64,000 bases of DNA from Paraburkholderia sp. HP33-1 (GTDB lineage: Bacteria > Pseudomonadota > Gammaproteobacteria > Burkholderiales > Burkholderiaceae): NCBI RefSeq assembly GCF_021390595.1, contig NZ_JAJEJR010000001.1, positions 3,410,001 to 3,474,000 of the forward strand, written 5' to 3'. Position numbers and translations under genes: made by a program. Shown piece after piece: positions 10,070-18,437 of the stretch (position 1 is its first letter; each line of letters begins with the position of its first letter). The notes beneath the pieces are model-generated. The model searched no databases. It saw only the letters and a list, made by a program, of their open reading frames with translations, and was not told the origin of the DNA.

Positions 10070-10356
10070 TTCAGAAACTGACTTCCGGGGAGCGCACCCG
10101 GCAACTGGCGAAACTGCATGGCTGGGAAAGCGTGCCGGAGCGTGACGCGATTCGCCGCGCATTCGAGTTCGCCGACTTCAATGAGGCGTTCGGCTTCATG
10201 ACGCGCGTCGCCATCAAGGCGCAGGAAATGGATCACCATCCCGAGTGGTTCAACGTGTACAGCAAGGTTGACATCATGCTGTCCACCCATGAAGCGAATG
10301 GCGTGACCGAACGCGACATCGCGCTGGCCACGTTCATCGACAGTATTGCTGCCTGA
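10066..10356 (+). CDS. phhB: Pterin-4a-carbinolamine dehydratase
   Basis: A 96-residue PCD/DCoH family protein that dehydrates the 4a-hydroxytetrahydropterin released by PhhA and so regenerates the cofactor. Recognisable are [19 protein letters not shown] and the active-site run [15 protein letters not shown], which carries the conserved His-His pair, followed by [13 protein letters not shown]. It overlaps phhA by four bases and is certainly part of the same operon. Confidence 0.97.
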   Translation: MIQKLTSGERTRQLAKLHGWESVPERDAIRRAFEFADFNEAFGFMTRVAIKAQEMDHHPEWFNVYSKVDIMLSTHEANGVTERDIALATFIDSIAA

Positions 10357-10460
10357 TACAAATAATTACGGGCTTTGACGCGTGTTTATCCACGGCTGGT
10401 CGCGTAATCAGGCCACAATGAAAGGGCAATGCAGGCAATTCCCTGGGTAAACCTTCAGAT

Positions 10461-10685
10461 CTACAGGCTATTATTAAGTTGAACGTAAGCTTCCCACGCC
10501 TGCCTTGCAATCGGGTCGAAACGATCCAGTGATAGCGACTTCTGACGCTGTACAATCAGCAGCGCATATGGCTTGGAGAGCGCGCTTGCCTCCTTGCACA
10601 GAACGAGTTCGTCGCCGCTCGAAGGTGAGCGGGCGCGCCAGAAGTTGATCGCGGCTTCCAGTTCGTGAATGCTTATCTCGGACAT
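10461..10685 (-). CDS. DUF3717 family protein
   Basis: A small protein of 74 residues starting MSEISIHELEAAINFWRARS. I recognise the conserved Burkholderiales domain DUF3717, whose function is unknown. It is predicted soluble, with alpha-helical character and no signal peptide. The ATG at 10685 is preferred over an upstream in-frame start at 10802, because the added 39 residues look like translated intergenic sequence and would run close to the promoter of the response regulator gene. It is divergent from that gene. Confidence 0.75.
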   Translation of the reverse strand: MSEISIHELEAAINFWRARSPSSGDELVLCKEASALSKPYALLIVQRQKSLSLDRFDPIARQAWEAYVQLNNSL

Positions 10686-10834
10686 GACTTCGCGACGGCT
10701 GGTAAGGTGCTTCGAGGCAGCTCGACAGCGGCTTTGCGGCGCGTTTTCCGCCGCTTCGCACGCTGCCTGTGTAGCAGGCGCCCCGGCGAACCACTTGCCC
10801 AAACGCCTAAACCCATTGTACTTGAGCGAAATCC

Positions 10835-11521
10835 ATGCGACTCCTTCTCATCGAAGATGACCGCCCCATCGCACGCGGCATCCAAAGCAGTCTCGAACAA
10901 GCCGGCTTCACCGTCGACATGGTCCATGACGGCATCTTTGCCGAGCAGGCCCTCACGCAAAACCGCCACGAACTCGTGATTCTCGATCTGGGTCTGCCGG
11001 GCATCGACGGCATGACGCTGCTGTCGCGTTTCCGCCAGAGTAATCGTCACACGCCGGTGATCATCCTGACCGCGCGCGACGAACTGAACGATCGCGTCCA
11101 GGGCCTGAACTCGGGCGCCGACGACTATATGTTGAAGCCGTTCGAACCCGCCGAGCTCGAAGCGCGCATTCGCGCGGTGATGCGCCGCAGCGGTCCGCAC
11201 GGTGACATGCCGCGCCCGGAGGTGTCGCTGGGTGGCGTACGCCTGTCGGGCGTCGATCGCCGCATCTTCAACGACGACAAGCCGCTCGAGTTGTCGCCGC
11301 GCGAGTTCGCGGTGCTCGAAATGCTGCTGCTGCGTCATGGCCGCGTGGTCAGCAAGGCGCAGCTTCAAGATCACCTCACGCACTTCGGCGGCGATCTCGG
11401 CGATACCGCGATTGAAGTCTACGTGCACCGCGTGCGCAAGAAGCTCGAGAACTGCCGTGTCGAAATCGTCACCGTGCGTGGCTTCGGCTACCTGTTGCAG
11501 GAAATTCGCCAGGCCGCATGA
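10835..11521 (+). CDS. OmpR-family response regulator (QseB/TctD-like)
   Basis: A 228-residue response regulator. The receiver domain has acidic residues IEDD near the start and the phosphoacceptor Asp51 in VILDLGLPG. A C-terminal winged helix (LSPREFAVLEMLLLRHGRVV to YVHRVRKKLENC) binds DNA. The sensor kinase gene follows on the same strand after about 155 bp, so the two form a two-component system. The subfamily resembles QseB/TctD regulators. The signal and target genes are unknown. Confidence 0.93.
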   Translation: MRLLLIEDDRPIARGIQSSLEQAGFTVDMVHDGIFAEQALTQNRHELVILDLGLPGIDGMTLLSRFRQSNRHTPVIILTARDELNDRVQGLNSGADDYMLKPFEPAELEARIRAVMRRSGPHGDMPRPEVSLGGVRLSGVDRRIFNDDKPLELSPREFAVLEMLLLRHGRVVSKAQLQDHLTHFGGDLGDTAIEVYVHRVRKKLENCRVEIVTVRGFGYLLQEIRQAA

Positions 11522-11676
11522 TCGTCGTGAAGGCCGCGCAGCGAGTCGCGGCCTGACGGCCCCGGACCGGCGCCGCGCAGCGGCTGCGCCCGCTGCGCGC
11601 CGTGCCGGCATCCAAACGGTCTCTGGGCGCTTCGCGTCGTTGCCACCGCAGTTGCCACTTTCCCGCGCGTACGAAC

Positions 11677-13191
11677 ATGCACCAGCCGGCCGCCAATAGT
11701 CTGCGCCGCACGCTGCTGCGACGCCTCGCTGCTCCCCTGTCGCTGCTCGCGCTGATGAGCGGCCTGATCGCTTACTGGCTCGCCTGGCAGTACACGCAGC
11801 ACGTGGTCGACCGCTCGCTCGCGGACCTCGCGACCGCAATTTCCAAACAGATTCAGATTGCCGGACCGGACGCGCCCGTCACGGTGCCGCCGCTCGCGCA
11901 GGCGATGTTCTCCGACCCGGTCGAACATCTGGTCTACCGGATCAGCAACGGCGAAACCGAAATTGCCGGCGACAACGATCTGCCGCTGCAAGGCACCAAC
12001 GTGCGCCGCATGCATTACGCATACGTATTCGAGACGCAGCACCAAGGCGTGACCGTGCGCGTCGCGCAGGTGCGGGTCGATCAGCCGAACGGCAATCCGA
12101 TCGTCGTCGAAGTGGGCCAGCCGGTGCATCACCGCTTCCGCATCGCCGCCGAGTTCCTGGTTGCGATCATGATGCCGCTATTGTTGCTGCTGCTGGCCGG
12201 CTGGGTGATCGTGTGGCGCGTCGTCAATCAGCAGCTCAATCCGCTGACTGCGCTCGCCGATTCACTGAACCGGCAGACCCACACGTCACTCGAACCGGTC
12301 GACGAAACCTATGTGCCGGTCGAGATCCGTCCGCTGACGGGCGCGCTGAATGCGCTCCTCGATCGTTTGAAAGCCGCCCTCGACGCCCAACGCAAATTCA
12401 TCGCCGATGCCGCGCATCAGTTGCGCACACCGCTCACCGCGGTGAAGCTGCATGCGGAGCAGGCCGCCGTCGCGCGCGATCCGCAGCAGACGCTCGCGGC
12501 CGTGCGCGAGCTGCGCGCCGCGGCCGATCGCGCGGTGCGGCTGTCGAATCAGTTACTGTCGCTCGCGCGCGCCGAGCCAGGCGAGCAGGCGGCCCGCTTC
12601 GTCAATCTCGACATGGCCGCGCTCGCATTCGACACCGGCGCCGAGTGGGTGCCGCGCGCGCTTCGGGTACACGTGGATCTCGGCTTCCAGCGCCTCGACG
12701 ATCCGTCGAACGGTGAGCCGTTGATGGTGCGCGGCAGCCCGGTGCTGCTGCACGAAGTGATCGCGAATCTGCTCGATAACGCGCTGAAGTATGTGCCACC
12801 CTCGCGCGCCGACGGCGCCCGTATCACGGTGACGGTTTCGCAGGCCTCGAATGACGATCTGCGCATGGCCGAGATCGTCGTCGAAGACAACGGGCCAGGC
12901 GTGCCGCGTTCGCAGCAGGCGGATCTGTTCAAGCGATTTTTCCGGGGCGACGGGCAGGCCGACGCGGGCGTCGACAGCGGTGCGGGTCTGGGCCTCGCGA
13001 TCGTCCACGACATCATGGTGCTGCATCATGGCAGCGTGCATTACGAGGATGCGCCGGAGGGAGGCGCACGCTTTATCGTGAGAATTCCGTTGTTGCCGCG
13101 AGGTGAGTCCGCAGGTGCTGGCACCGCCCACGATGCCAATGCGCGGCGCACCACAAAAAAACCGGCGCACTCGGCGCCGGTGGATTTATAG
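11677..13191 (+). CDS. Two-component sensor histidine kinase (TctE/QseC-like)
   Basis: A membrane sensor kinase of about 504 residues from the ATG at 11677. A GTG at 11602 in frame would give 529 residues but adds only non-hydrophobic sequence. TM1 is near residues 18-35 and TM2 near 160-185 (LLLLLLAGWVIVW), with a periplasmic sensor region between. The H-box has the phosphoryl histidine His247 (DAAHQLRTPLTAVKLH). N-box VIANLLDNALKY, G1 EDNGPGVP and G2 GAGLGLAIVHD are intact. It pairs with the response regulator upstream. The last 30 or so residues are low-complexity and run through an apparent terminator of the convergent gene. Confidence 0.92.
   Translation: MHQPAANSLRRTLLRRLAAPLSLLALMSGLIAYWLAWQYTQHVVDRSLADLATAISKQIQIAGPDAPVTVPPLAQAMFSDPVEHLVYRISNGETEIAGDNDLPLQGTNVRRMHYAYVFETQHQGVTVRVAQVRVDQPNGNPIVVEVGQPVHHRFRIAAEFLVAIMMPLLLLLLAGWVIVWRVVNQQLNPLTALADSLNRQTHTSLEPVDETYVPVEIRPLTGALNALLDRLKAALDAQRKFIADAAHQLRTPLTAVKLHAEQAAVARDPQQTLAAVRELRAAADRAVRLSNQLLSLARAEPGEQAARFVNLDMAALAFDTGAEWVPRALRVHVDLGFQRLDDPSNGEPLMVRGSPVLLHEVIANLLDNALKYVPPSRADGARITVTVSQASNDDLRMAEIVVEDNGPGVPRSQQADLFKRFFRGDGQADAGVDSGAGLGLAIVHDIMVLHHGSVHYEDAPEGGARFIVRIPLLPRGESAGAGTAHDANARRTTKKPAHSAPVDL
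13155..13181 (-). terminator. Rho-independent terminator for the SET-domain gene
   Basis: Read on the minus strand, ACCGGCGC-CGAGT-GCGCCGGT is a perfect 8-bp stem followed by a run of T residues. It lies about 45 bp past the stop of the SET gene, inside the last codons of the convergent kinase gene. Confidence 0.75.
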
Positions 13192-13223
13192 GGATGTGAG
13201 CGGCCTCACTCCCGGGCCGCGCC

Positions 13224-13736
13224 TCATTTCTTCTTCGATTTCTTCGCCGACTTGCCCGACTTCTCCGGCTTGCTGCCGCCCTTGCCCTTCTGCGGCGGCG
13301 CCAGCATCGTGCCGCGGCACTTGCGCGCGCCGCAGCGGCATTCGTATTCCTTTTTCAGCTTCTTTGTCTGACGCGCGTCGATCACGAGCCCGTAGTCGTA
13401 AAAGACTTCCTCGCCTTCGGCGATATCGCGCAGCGCGTGCACGTACACGTGCCCGTCGATTTCCTCGGCCTCGCAGTTCGGCGCGCACGAATGGTTGATC
13501 CAGCGCGCGCTATTGCCGTTCACCTTGCCGTCGATGACCTTGCCGTTATCCAGCGCGAAATAAAACGTGTGATTCGGTTCGGCCGGATTATGCGGATGAC
13601 GGCGCAACGCTTCTTTCCAGCTAATCCGCTCGCCCTTGTATTCGATCAGCCGCTCGCCGGCCGCGATCGGCTCGAGAGCAAACACGCCTTTGCCGTGCAC
13701 ACCCGAACGGCGCACGGCGATCCTGCGTGAATTCAT
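13224..13736 (-). CDS. SET-domain protein lysine methyltransferase
   Basis: A protein of about 170 residues with a complete SET domain: RRSGVHGKGVFA (SAM-binding start), NHSCAPNC (residues 82-89 region, the pseudoknot motif), EEVFYDYG, and a post-SET zinc-type cysteine cluster CRCGARKCRG. The C-terminal 30 residues are very rich in lysine (KGKGGSKPEKSGKSAKKSKKK). SET enzymes move a methyl group from S-adenosylmethionine to protein lysine. The start MNSRRIAVRR is chosen; an upstream start at 13778 is possible. It stands alone and is convergent with the kinase gene. A bacterial ribosomal or DNA-binding protein, or a host protein, could be the substrate. Confidence 0.9.
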   Translation of the reverse strand: MNSRRIAVRRSGVHGKGVFALEPIAAGERLIEYKGERISWKEALRRHPHNPAEPNHTFYFALDNGKVIDGKVNGNSARWINHSCAPNCEAEEIDGHVYVHALRDIAEGEEVFYDYGLVIDARQTKKLKKEYECRCGARKCRGTMLAPPQKGKGGSKPEKSGKSAKKSKKK

Positions 13737-13948
13737 TGAATGAATCCTTGTGAAGAACTGGGGAATGAAGTCTGGCAATCGTCAGGCGCGTCTTGCGCGC
13801 GGCTTTTTCTGACGCGAATAACAAACGCGGCGCCCTGCGAGCGCCGCGTCGACTTGCGACGCGCATCGCGCCACAACCGGCATCCTACACGCTGTCGGCG
13901 ACTTCCTTCAACAGTCAGCCGCTCCGTTTGTTCAACGTACGACGGGCG

Positions 13949-15061
13949 TCACCGTTGACCGAACGAAATCTCGCCGAACAGCGCTTTCTGATCGCGCGGC
14001 TGCGAACGCCAGTACTGCGGCGGCGCTTCGACGGTCGCGCCGAGTTGCGCGGCGGCATGCCACGGCCAGCGTGGGTTATAGAGCAACGCACGAGCCAGCG
14101 CGATCAGATCGGCATCGCCCGCTTCGATCAACTGCTCGGCGTGCAGCGGATCGGTGATGAGTCCGACGCCGATCGTCGCGAGACCGGTTGCGTGCTTGAC
14201 CGCCTTCGCGAACGGGATCTGATAGCCCGGTTCGAGCGGAATTTTCTGCAACGGCGACACGCCACCCGACGACACGTCGATCCAGTCGCAGCCGCGCTTT
14301 TCCAGCTCGTGCGCAAACGCGATCGTGTCTTCGAGCGTCCAGCCGCCTTCGACCCAGTCAGTCGCCGACACGCGCACGCCGACCGGTTTGTCGGCAGGGA
14401 ATGCGGCACGCACGATGTCGAAGATTTCGAGCGGAAAACGCATGCGGTTTTCGCGCGAGCCGCCGTAGTCGTCGGTGCGCTGATTCGCGATCGGCGACAG
14501 GAACTGATGCAGCAGATAGCCGTGCGCGGCATGCACTTCGAGCGCATCGATGCCAAGACGCGCGGCACGCCGCGCAGATGCGGCGAACGCCTCGCGAATC
14601 CGGTTCAGGCCGGCGACATCGAGCGCCAGCGGCGGTTCCTCGCCCGGCTTGTGCGGCAAGGACGACGGCGCATGCGGCAGCCACCCGCCTTGCGACACCG
14701 GAATCAGCTGACCGCCTTCCCACGGCACATGGCTTGATGCCTTGCGGCCCGCGTGCGCCAGTTGCATCGTCACGTTGATATGCGAATGCTTGCGGATCGT
14801 GGCCAGCACCGGCACGAGTGCCTCTTCGGTCGCGTCGTCCCACAAGCCGAGGTCGCCCGGCGTGATGCGGCCATCCGGTTCGACTGCGGTTGCTTCGATG
14901 CACAGCATGCCCGCGCCGGACAGCGCGAGACTGCCGAGGTGAATCATGTGCCATGCGGTCGCTTCGCCGCGTTCCGCGGAATACTGGCACATCGGGGAGA
15001 CGACGATACGATTGGGAAGCGTCACGCTACGCAGCGTGAGCGGAGAGAAAAGCGCGCTCAT
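13949..15061 (-). CDS. NADH:flavin oxidoreductase, old yellow enzyme family (YqjM/XenA type)
   Basis: A 370-residue FMN ene-reductase. The class-specific PMCQYSA (cysteine that tunes the flavin), QLAHAGRKA, HAAHGYLLHQFLSP, DDYGGSRENRMRF and the C-terminal QYWRSQP arginine finger all match the thermophilic-like YqjM/XenA branch. It would reduce activated alkenes or nitro compounds with NAD(P)H. No linked pathway gene is apparent; the amidotransferase gene upstream is on the same strand 110 bp away. Confidence 0.93.
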   Translation of the reverse strand: MSALFSPLTLRSVTLPNRIVVSPMCQYSAERGEATAWHMIHLGSLALSGAGMLCIEATAVEPDGRITPGDLGLWDDATEEALVPVLATIRKHSHINVTMQLAHAGRKASSHVPWEGGQLIPVSQGGWLPHAPSSLPHKPGEEPPLALDVAGLNRIREAFAASARRAARLGIDALEVHAAHGYLLHQFLSPIANQRTDDYGGSRENRMRFPLEIFDIVRAAFPADKPVGVRVSATDWVEGGWTLEDTIAFAHELEKRGCDWIDVSSGGVSPLQKIPLEPGYQIPFAKAVKHATGLATIGVGLITDPLHAEQLIEAGDADLIALARALLYNPRWPWHAAAQLGATVEAPPQYWRSQPRDQKALFGEISFGQR

Positions 15062-15170
15062 GGATTACGCCCAATGAAAGCCCGAGAGCGATCGAGCATA
15101 GCACTGCAAGGGGTTTACTGCATGAACGTGGCGCCTGGTCGGACGCCAACGGGGCCATTCGGTTAGCCAA

Positions 15171-15884
15171 TCAGACTTTCGACTCGACCTGATCGAGCCA
15201 TTCGCCGAACATGCGACACGCGGCGGCTTCGAGCGCGGGGCCGTATCGAGCGGTGTCGGCGCGCAACTGACGCGCGTCGATGCCGCGGCCGGCCAGTTCG
15301 TTCGCATTCCCAATCAGCCAGGGCTCGAACCGGTCGGTGCGAATCTCAGGATGACACTGCAAGCACAGCACGTGATCGCCCCATGTGAAGGCCTGATTCT
15401 CGCAGGCCGGAGTCGAAGCGAGACGGGTCGCGTTGGCGGGCAGATCGAAGGTATCTCCATGCCAATGCAGCATCGACGTATGAGCGCCATCCAGATGGCG
15501 CAGCGGCGAGACGCGACCGGCATCGGTCAGCGTGAGCGGCGTCCAGCCGAGTTCGGCCTGAGCCGCAGGATAGACGCGCTCACCGAGCGCCCGCGCGACC
15601 AGTTGTGCGCCGAGGCAGATGCCGAGCGTCGGCAGACCGGCCGCGATGCGTTTTTCGATCAACGACAGCAGCGGCTTGAGCGTGGGGTAGAGCGCCTCGT
15701 CAGAGGCGCTGATCGGGCCGCCGAGCACGACCATCAGCGACGCGGCAACCGGATTGGGCGCCTCGATACGGGCGAGGCCCACATCGAGATAGCGGACCGG
15801 ACGCCCGCGCTCGCCGAGCACGAGCTCGAGACTGCCCAGATCCTCGAAGTGCACATGGCGAATGGCCAGTACTTCCCGGTTCAT
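15171..15884 (-). CDS. Class I glutamine amidotransferase-like protein
   Basis: A 237-residue stand-alone class I glutamine amidotransferase domain. The nucleophile elbow is GICLGAQ and the catalytic His-Glu is QCHPEIR; MVVLGGPISASDE is the oxyanion strand. These proteins release ammonia from glutamine or cleave gamma-glutamyl bonds, and they are often annotated as GMP synthase-like. No synthetase partner is adjacent. It may act on gamma-glutamylated amines, but nothing here proves that. Confidence 0.88.
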   Translation of the reverse strand: MNREVLAIRHVHFEDLGSLELVLGERGRPVRYLDVGLARIEAPNPVAASLMVVLGGPISASDEALYPTLKPLLSLIEKRIAAGLPTLGICLGAQLVARALGERVYPAAQAELGWTPLTLTDAGRVSPLRHLDGAHTSMLHWHGDTFDLPANATRLASTPACENQAFTWGDHVLCLQCHPEIRTDRFEPWLIGNANELAGRGIDARQLRADTARYGPALEAAACRMFGEWLDQVESKV

Positions 15885-16027
15885 CGGCCTACCCTATCTT
15901 CAGGTTAACTAACGACTTGCCGGCAACGACTCAATCCTTGCACGGCGCCAGCCGGCAGACAGACGGCGCATGCCGCCCGCCGCTGCCGGCCAGGCCATGT
16001 TAGCGGATTGCCCCGGAAGACGCCGCG

Positions 16028-16666
16028 TTACTGGGCGAAGATCTTCCAAGTTTTCTTCTGGGTGGCGACGTCCGCGGTTTCGTGCACGGAGCAGTCGAGA
16101 CGCAGATCGGTGTCCGCCATGTTCAGGTCGAGCAGCGCGCAGTGATGCGGCGTCTTCTTTGGATTCTTGCTCGGCTGCAAATGCGTGCAGCTCAGGCACA
16201 TACGATGCGACGGGATCGTGTTTTGCGCTTCGAGCTGATAGATGGTCTTGAGCAGCGTGCGATAGAACACGGCCTGCTCCTCGTCGCGCAGCGTACCGAC
16301 CGCCTTGCTCAGGAAGTCCGGCCATTGCGCGGCGCGTTTGGCCGCGGTGCGGCCACGCGAGGTCAGGCGTACCGCGAGCGCACGACCGTCGTCGAGTGCG
16401 CGACGCTTTTCGACCAGGCCCTTGGTTTCGAGCGTGCTCACCGCATCGCTGGTGGTCGCGGCGGTCAGCGCCGTTTCACGCGCGATTTCGCCGAGACGCA
16501 TCGGCCCCTTGCGTTGCATCAACAGCACGAGGATTTCGCCCTGGGTCGGCGTAAGGCCTGCGGCTTCCGCCCATTCCCAAGCCTGGCTTCGCATCGCCGT
16601 GCTCAATCGCAAGAGGCTGTGGGTCACTCGCCCGTTTGCCTGTTCTCCGTATACGCCTTCGCTCAT
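16028..16666 (-). CDS. MarR-family regulator with C-terminal four-cysteine motif
   Basis: A 212-residue protein, longer than usual MarR members (about 145). Residues 15-145 form the winged helix (LTPTQGEILVLLM, LGEIARETALTAATTSDAVSTLE, wing DDGRALAVRLTSRG). The tail adds Cys157 and Cys160 (MCLSCTH), Cys176 (HHCALLD) and Cys192 (LDCSVHE), spaced C-x2-C-x15-C-x15-C with histidines beside them. This arrangement could hold an iron-sulfur cluster or zinc. No target is adjacent on the same strand; the 568-bp gap upstream holds DnaA-like boxes. The MarR call is certain, while metal binding is inferred from the pattern. Confidence 0.9.
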   Translation of the reverse strand: MSEGVYGEQANGRVTHSLLRLSTAMRSQAWEWAEAAGLTPTQGEILVLLMQRKGPMRLGEIARETALTAATTSDAVSTLETKGLVEKRRALDDGRALAVRLTSRGRTAAKRAAQWPDFLSKAVGTLRDEEQAVFYRTLLKTIYQLEAQNTIPSHRMCLSCTHLQPSKNPKKTPHHCALLDLNMADTDLRLDCSVHETADVATQKKTWKIFAQ

Positions 16667-17234
16667 AATCTTCGATTCGTTTATTTACCGTTTCGGTGCG
16701 ATGCCGGCGACTGCTTGCCGGAATACGCCCGTTGCGTGTGTGGGGTAGCTTCTCCCAACCGCGGATGAAGCCGTTTTTACTATCTCAAAAATATACCGCC
16801 TTGGAAGCTCCAGGCGGCGAAAACGACATTCTATGCGAGAGCTGCAAATCGTACAGCTAACTTATCCAAAGGGGGCTGTGGATAAGCAGGGGAAAACGTT
16901 TGGACAGCCTGTGCAGCGTTTTACAACAAGCACTTGCAGCAAGTTGAACGATTCCTCGGTTCTGCTTGCAGGGCTTGGCCGACAGCGGTTTTACGAGCCC
17001 AGTTATCATTTCCCCAGCGCGTTGACTTTGCAAGAAATTATTCAGTTGTCCACAGCCTTTAGCAAGCCTGCTTACGAATACTACGCTTGTATACGTAAAG
17101 TTTCGGAAAACCTGAAGGGCTGCGCGCGTGAAAAATCATAAAAAAATTTTTACGAAAAAAAACCCGCACGCGGCGGGTTTCGTCGAAACGTCGCGTACGT
17201 AGCGCACGCAAACGTTTTTTTGCAGTCTTCACGA
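16667..17234. other. Gene-free region with DnaA-box-like sites
   Basis: No convincing gene lies here. The sequence is more AT-rich than its neighbours. It holds TTATCCAAA (16862-16870), TGTGGATAA (16877-16885, a perfect DnaA box on the minus strand) and TTGTCCACA (17046-17054, one substitution). The right end contains the terminator of the YbdK-type gene. A possible plus-strand ORF of 102 codons (16833-17141) has no ribosome binding site or family features. Confidence 0.55.
17155..17182 (-). terminator. Rho-independent terminator of the YbdK-type gene
   Basis: On the minus strand AAACCCGC and GCGGGTTT form a stem around CGCGT-like loop sequence, followed by eight T residues. It lies about 55 bp after the stop codon of the carboxylate-amine ligase gene. 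Confidence 0.75.
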
Positions 17235-18350
17235 CTACGCACGCCACTGCAGACACTGTTGCCGCACCACTTCGTGTAAGGACTTTTCCTGCGCAAACAC
17301 GCTGCGTAGCCACTTCGCGTCATTGACCTGGCCACGCGCGATCGCGCCGATTTCGGCCAGTGCGTTGACCGAACCGAGCGCTTGCGCGTGCGGAGCGATC
17401 CGTTCGAGCGTTTCGAGGATATCCTCGGAAATCGTCTTGCGTTCCCCGGTTTGCGGATTGATGCAGGTACCGCCGAGTCCGAAGCGGCAGGCCTCGAAAC
17501 GGTTGAACGTGTAGACCAGATAGTCGTCTTCCTGCGGCGTGATCGGCTTGTCGAGCAGCAGATGACGCGCGAGCGTCTGGATGTAGCAGGCGATAGCCGC
17601 GGCGCGATCCACCGAAAACGGCGTATCCATCACCCGCACTTCGATCGTGCCGAAGCCGGGCTTCGGGCGGATGTCCCAGTAGAAATCCTTCATGCTGTTG
17701 ACCACGCCCGTGTGGACCATCTTCGAGAAGTACTCCTCGAAGCTGTCCCACGTCAGCACGAACGGCGCCCGGCCCGACAGCGGAAACGCGAACACGGAAT
17801 TCAGCCGTGCCGAATGAAATCCGGTATCCACGCCCTGCACGAAAGGCGACGACGCCGACAGCGCGATGAAATGCGGGATGAATCGCGACATCGAATGCAG
17901 CAGATACAGCGCGCTGTTCGGATTCGGGCACCCGATGTGCACGTGCTGGCCGAACACGGTGAACTGCTTCGCGAGATAGCCGTACAACTCGGAAAGATAC
18001 TGAAAGCGAGGCGTATCGACGATCTGCCGCTCACTCCATTGCTGGAAGGCATGCGTGCCGCCGCCGCACAGGCCGACGTTCAGATGATCGGCTGCGGACA
18101 CCAGCGTGTCGCGAATCTTGCGTAGATCGGCGACCGCCTGCTCGTGCGACGTGCAGATACCGGTCGACAGCTCGATCATGCTCTCCGTGATCTCCGGCGT
18201 GATATTGCCGGGGATTTTTTCATCCTTGATAAGGCGCAGCAGGTCCGTACCGGCTTTGGTCAGATCATAGTCATGCGTATTGACGATCTGCATTTCGAGC
18301 TCGATACCGAACGTAAACGGTTTCGAATCGATGAAGGGTTCGAGTGACAT
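17235..18350 (-). CDS. ybdK: YbdK-type carboxylate-amine ligase (glutamate-cysteine ligase family 2)
   Basis: A 371-residue GCS2-family ATP-dependent ligase. Features include [12 protein letters not shown] at the N-terminus (metal and glutamate site), [34 protein letters not shown] and [14 protein letters not shown]. coli YbdK has weak glutamate-cysteine ligase activity and its natural role is unclear. A canonical gshA is also present at 43.2 kb, so this protein is not needed as the main glutathione enzyme. It lies next to the antiporter gene on the same strand, about 90 bp away. Confidence 0.9.
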   Translation of the reverse strand: MSLEPFIDSKPFTFGIELEMQIVNTHDYDLTKAGTDLLRLIKDEKIPGNITPEITESMIELSTGICTSHEQAVADLRKIRDTLVSAADHLNVGLCGGGTHAFQQWSERQIVDTPRFQYLSELYGYLAKQFTVFGQHVHIGCPNPNSALYLLHSMSRFIPHFIALSASSPFVQGVDTGFHSARLNSVFAFPLSGRAPFVLTWDSFEEYFSKMVHTGVVNSMKDFYWDIRPKPGFGTIEVRVMDTPFSVDRAAAIACYIQTLARHLLLDKPITPQEDDYLVYTFNRFEACRFGLGGTCINPQTGERKTISEDILETLERIAPHAQALGSVNALAEIGAIARGQVNDAKWLRSVFAQEKSLHEVVRQQCLQWRA

Positions 18351-18437
18351 GGCGTCCCCTAGGTCAGGTCGTTTGAAGCGATGGTGTTGAAAAAGGGTTC
18401 GTGAAACGCGCGAGCCAACAAAATGCGCGTTTCGCGC

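Noticed and set aside
10673..11839. A 388-codon minus-strand ORF across the response regulator and kinase start
   Set aside because: It overlaps two well-defined plus-strand genes and is Arg/Ala-rich.
16833..17141. A 102-codon ORF in the AT-richer gap after the MarR gene
   Set aside because: No ribosome binding site and no domain; the stretch holds DnaA boxes and a terminator, which fits non-coding DNA.
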